From Lagopus muta (taxonomy: Eukaryota > Chordata > Aves > Galliformes > Phasianidae), in assembly GCF_023343835.1 (NCBI RefSeq), contig NC_064442.1:18524501-18588500 (forward strand): a stretch of DNA of 64,000 nucleotides, given 5' to 3'. This document shows positions 63,501 through 64,000 of this stretch, piece by piece; the first letter of the stretch is position 1, and every line of letters begins with the position of its first letter. A program made the translations under genes and the position numbers. Below the pieces are notes generated by a model. The model did not search any database. It saw only the letters and a program-made list of their open reading frames with translations, and was not told where the DNA came from.

Positions 63501-64000
63501 ATTTACTGCTGCTGCTGCTGAAGGAGTAAACCCCCACGTCATGTTTTCCTCCAGGACAACAAGAGCACCGGCCTGCTTCCCAGCCTGGCTAGCTGTTATG
63601 TTCCCCTCCTGGGGTGCGTTTTACGTGCTGCTTCAGTGCAGTGCCGCTCTGCTTTTAATTGTTCACAAGCACACAAAGCACGTGGTGTTCTCCTGCACCA
63701 CTGCTGCACTCCCAGCAGATCAGATGGAGAAGTTGCCTACCAAGACAGAGGTTTGGAGAATAATATAAAAAAGATCTACAAGGGCTTGTGTTGCTGTTGT
63801 TGTTTTTAATATAATATACTTCCCTCTGCCTGCTTAAAAGCACAGGCTTGTTTGAACTTCCTAGGGAAGTCGGGAGCACTGAAGAGGAATTGGCAGGCTC
63901 CAATCTGGCTGCTTTTCCTTATTATGAGAAAATACACTCTTGTCTCATTGTCTAAGGGTATGAATTCCTCATCTCATATTGTGTTTGCACAGAAGCGTGA
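57572..64000. other. Intergenic-like sequence, no gene recognised
   Basis: Mostly unique DNA. An AT-rich segment at 62.14-62.62 kb carries several TAATTA/TTAATTAA-type cores and could be a conserved enhancer; see findings. No exons or RNA genes were recognised. Confidence 0.45.

Overview
The window looks like a vertebrate nuclear locus from a bird, most likely a galliform such as chicken or a close relative. The evidence is four 3'-truncated CR1 LINE fragments. One of them ends in the avian CR1 tail of repeated ATTCTRTG-like octamers, and one retains decayed C-terminal reverse-transcriptase ORF. A mariner-like remnant of the chicken Galluhop type is also present. There is no prokaryotic gene organisation, and nearly all open frames are chance frames in noncoding DNA.

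The organising feature is a CpG island at about 34.44-35.76 kb. It contains the only coding exon I am confident in: a minus-strand first exon (35160-35274). It starts at an ATG in good context, encodes a hydrophobic signal-peptide-like N-terminus and ends at a consensus splice donor in phase 1. Upstream (to the right) is a TATA-less GC-box promoter with a consensus NRF1 site. A minimal upstream ORF (Met-Glu-stop) lies in the inferred 5'UTR. The gene therefore reads leftward and bases 1-35159 are probably its intron(s). I do not recognise the protein from exon 1 alone.

Left part (1-35 kb): intron-like, moderately AT-rich sequence. It carries CR1 copies at 4.4, 15.1, 17.0 and 24.2 kb, the mariner remnant at 7.4 kb, short simple repeats, a minisatellite at 33.4-33.7 kb and a small GC-rich patch at 1.5-1.87 kb. 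Six short minus-strand intervals (29.5, 20.7, 19.6, 16.3, 14.9 and 14.2 kb) have good splice signals at both ends and are phase-compatible with exon 1 and with each other. They are reported as low-confidence candidate exons because I chose them by eye.

Right part (35.8-64 kb): probably intergenic, upstream of the minus-strand gene. I see no recognisable CR1, no RNA gene and no convincing exon. Points of note are long open frames on both strands at 36.2-36.9 kb followed by an acceptor-like site and an AATAAA, a 231-codon ATG-initiated frame at 56.9-57.6 kb, purine and T-rich tracts, and an AT-rich homeodomain-motif-like stretch near 62.1-62.6 kb. I found no CRISPR array, prophage, toxin system, tRNA or rRNA.
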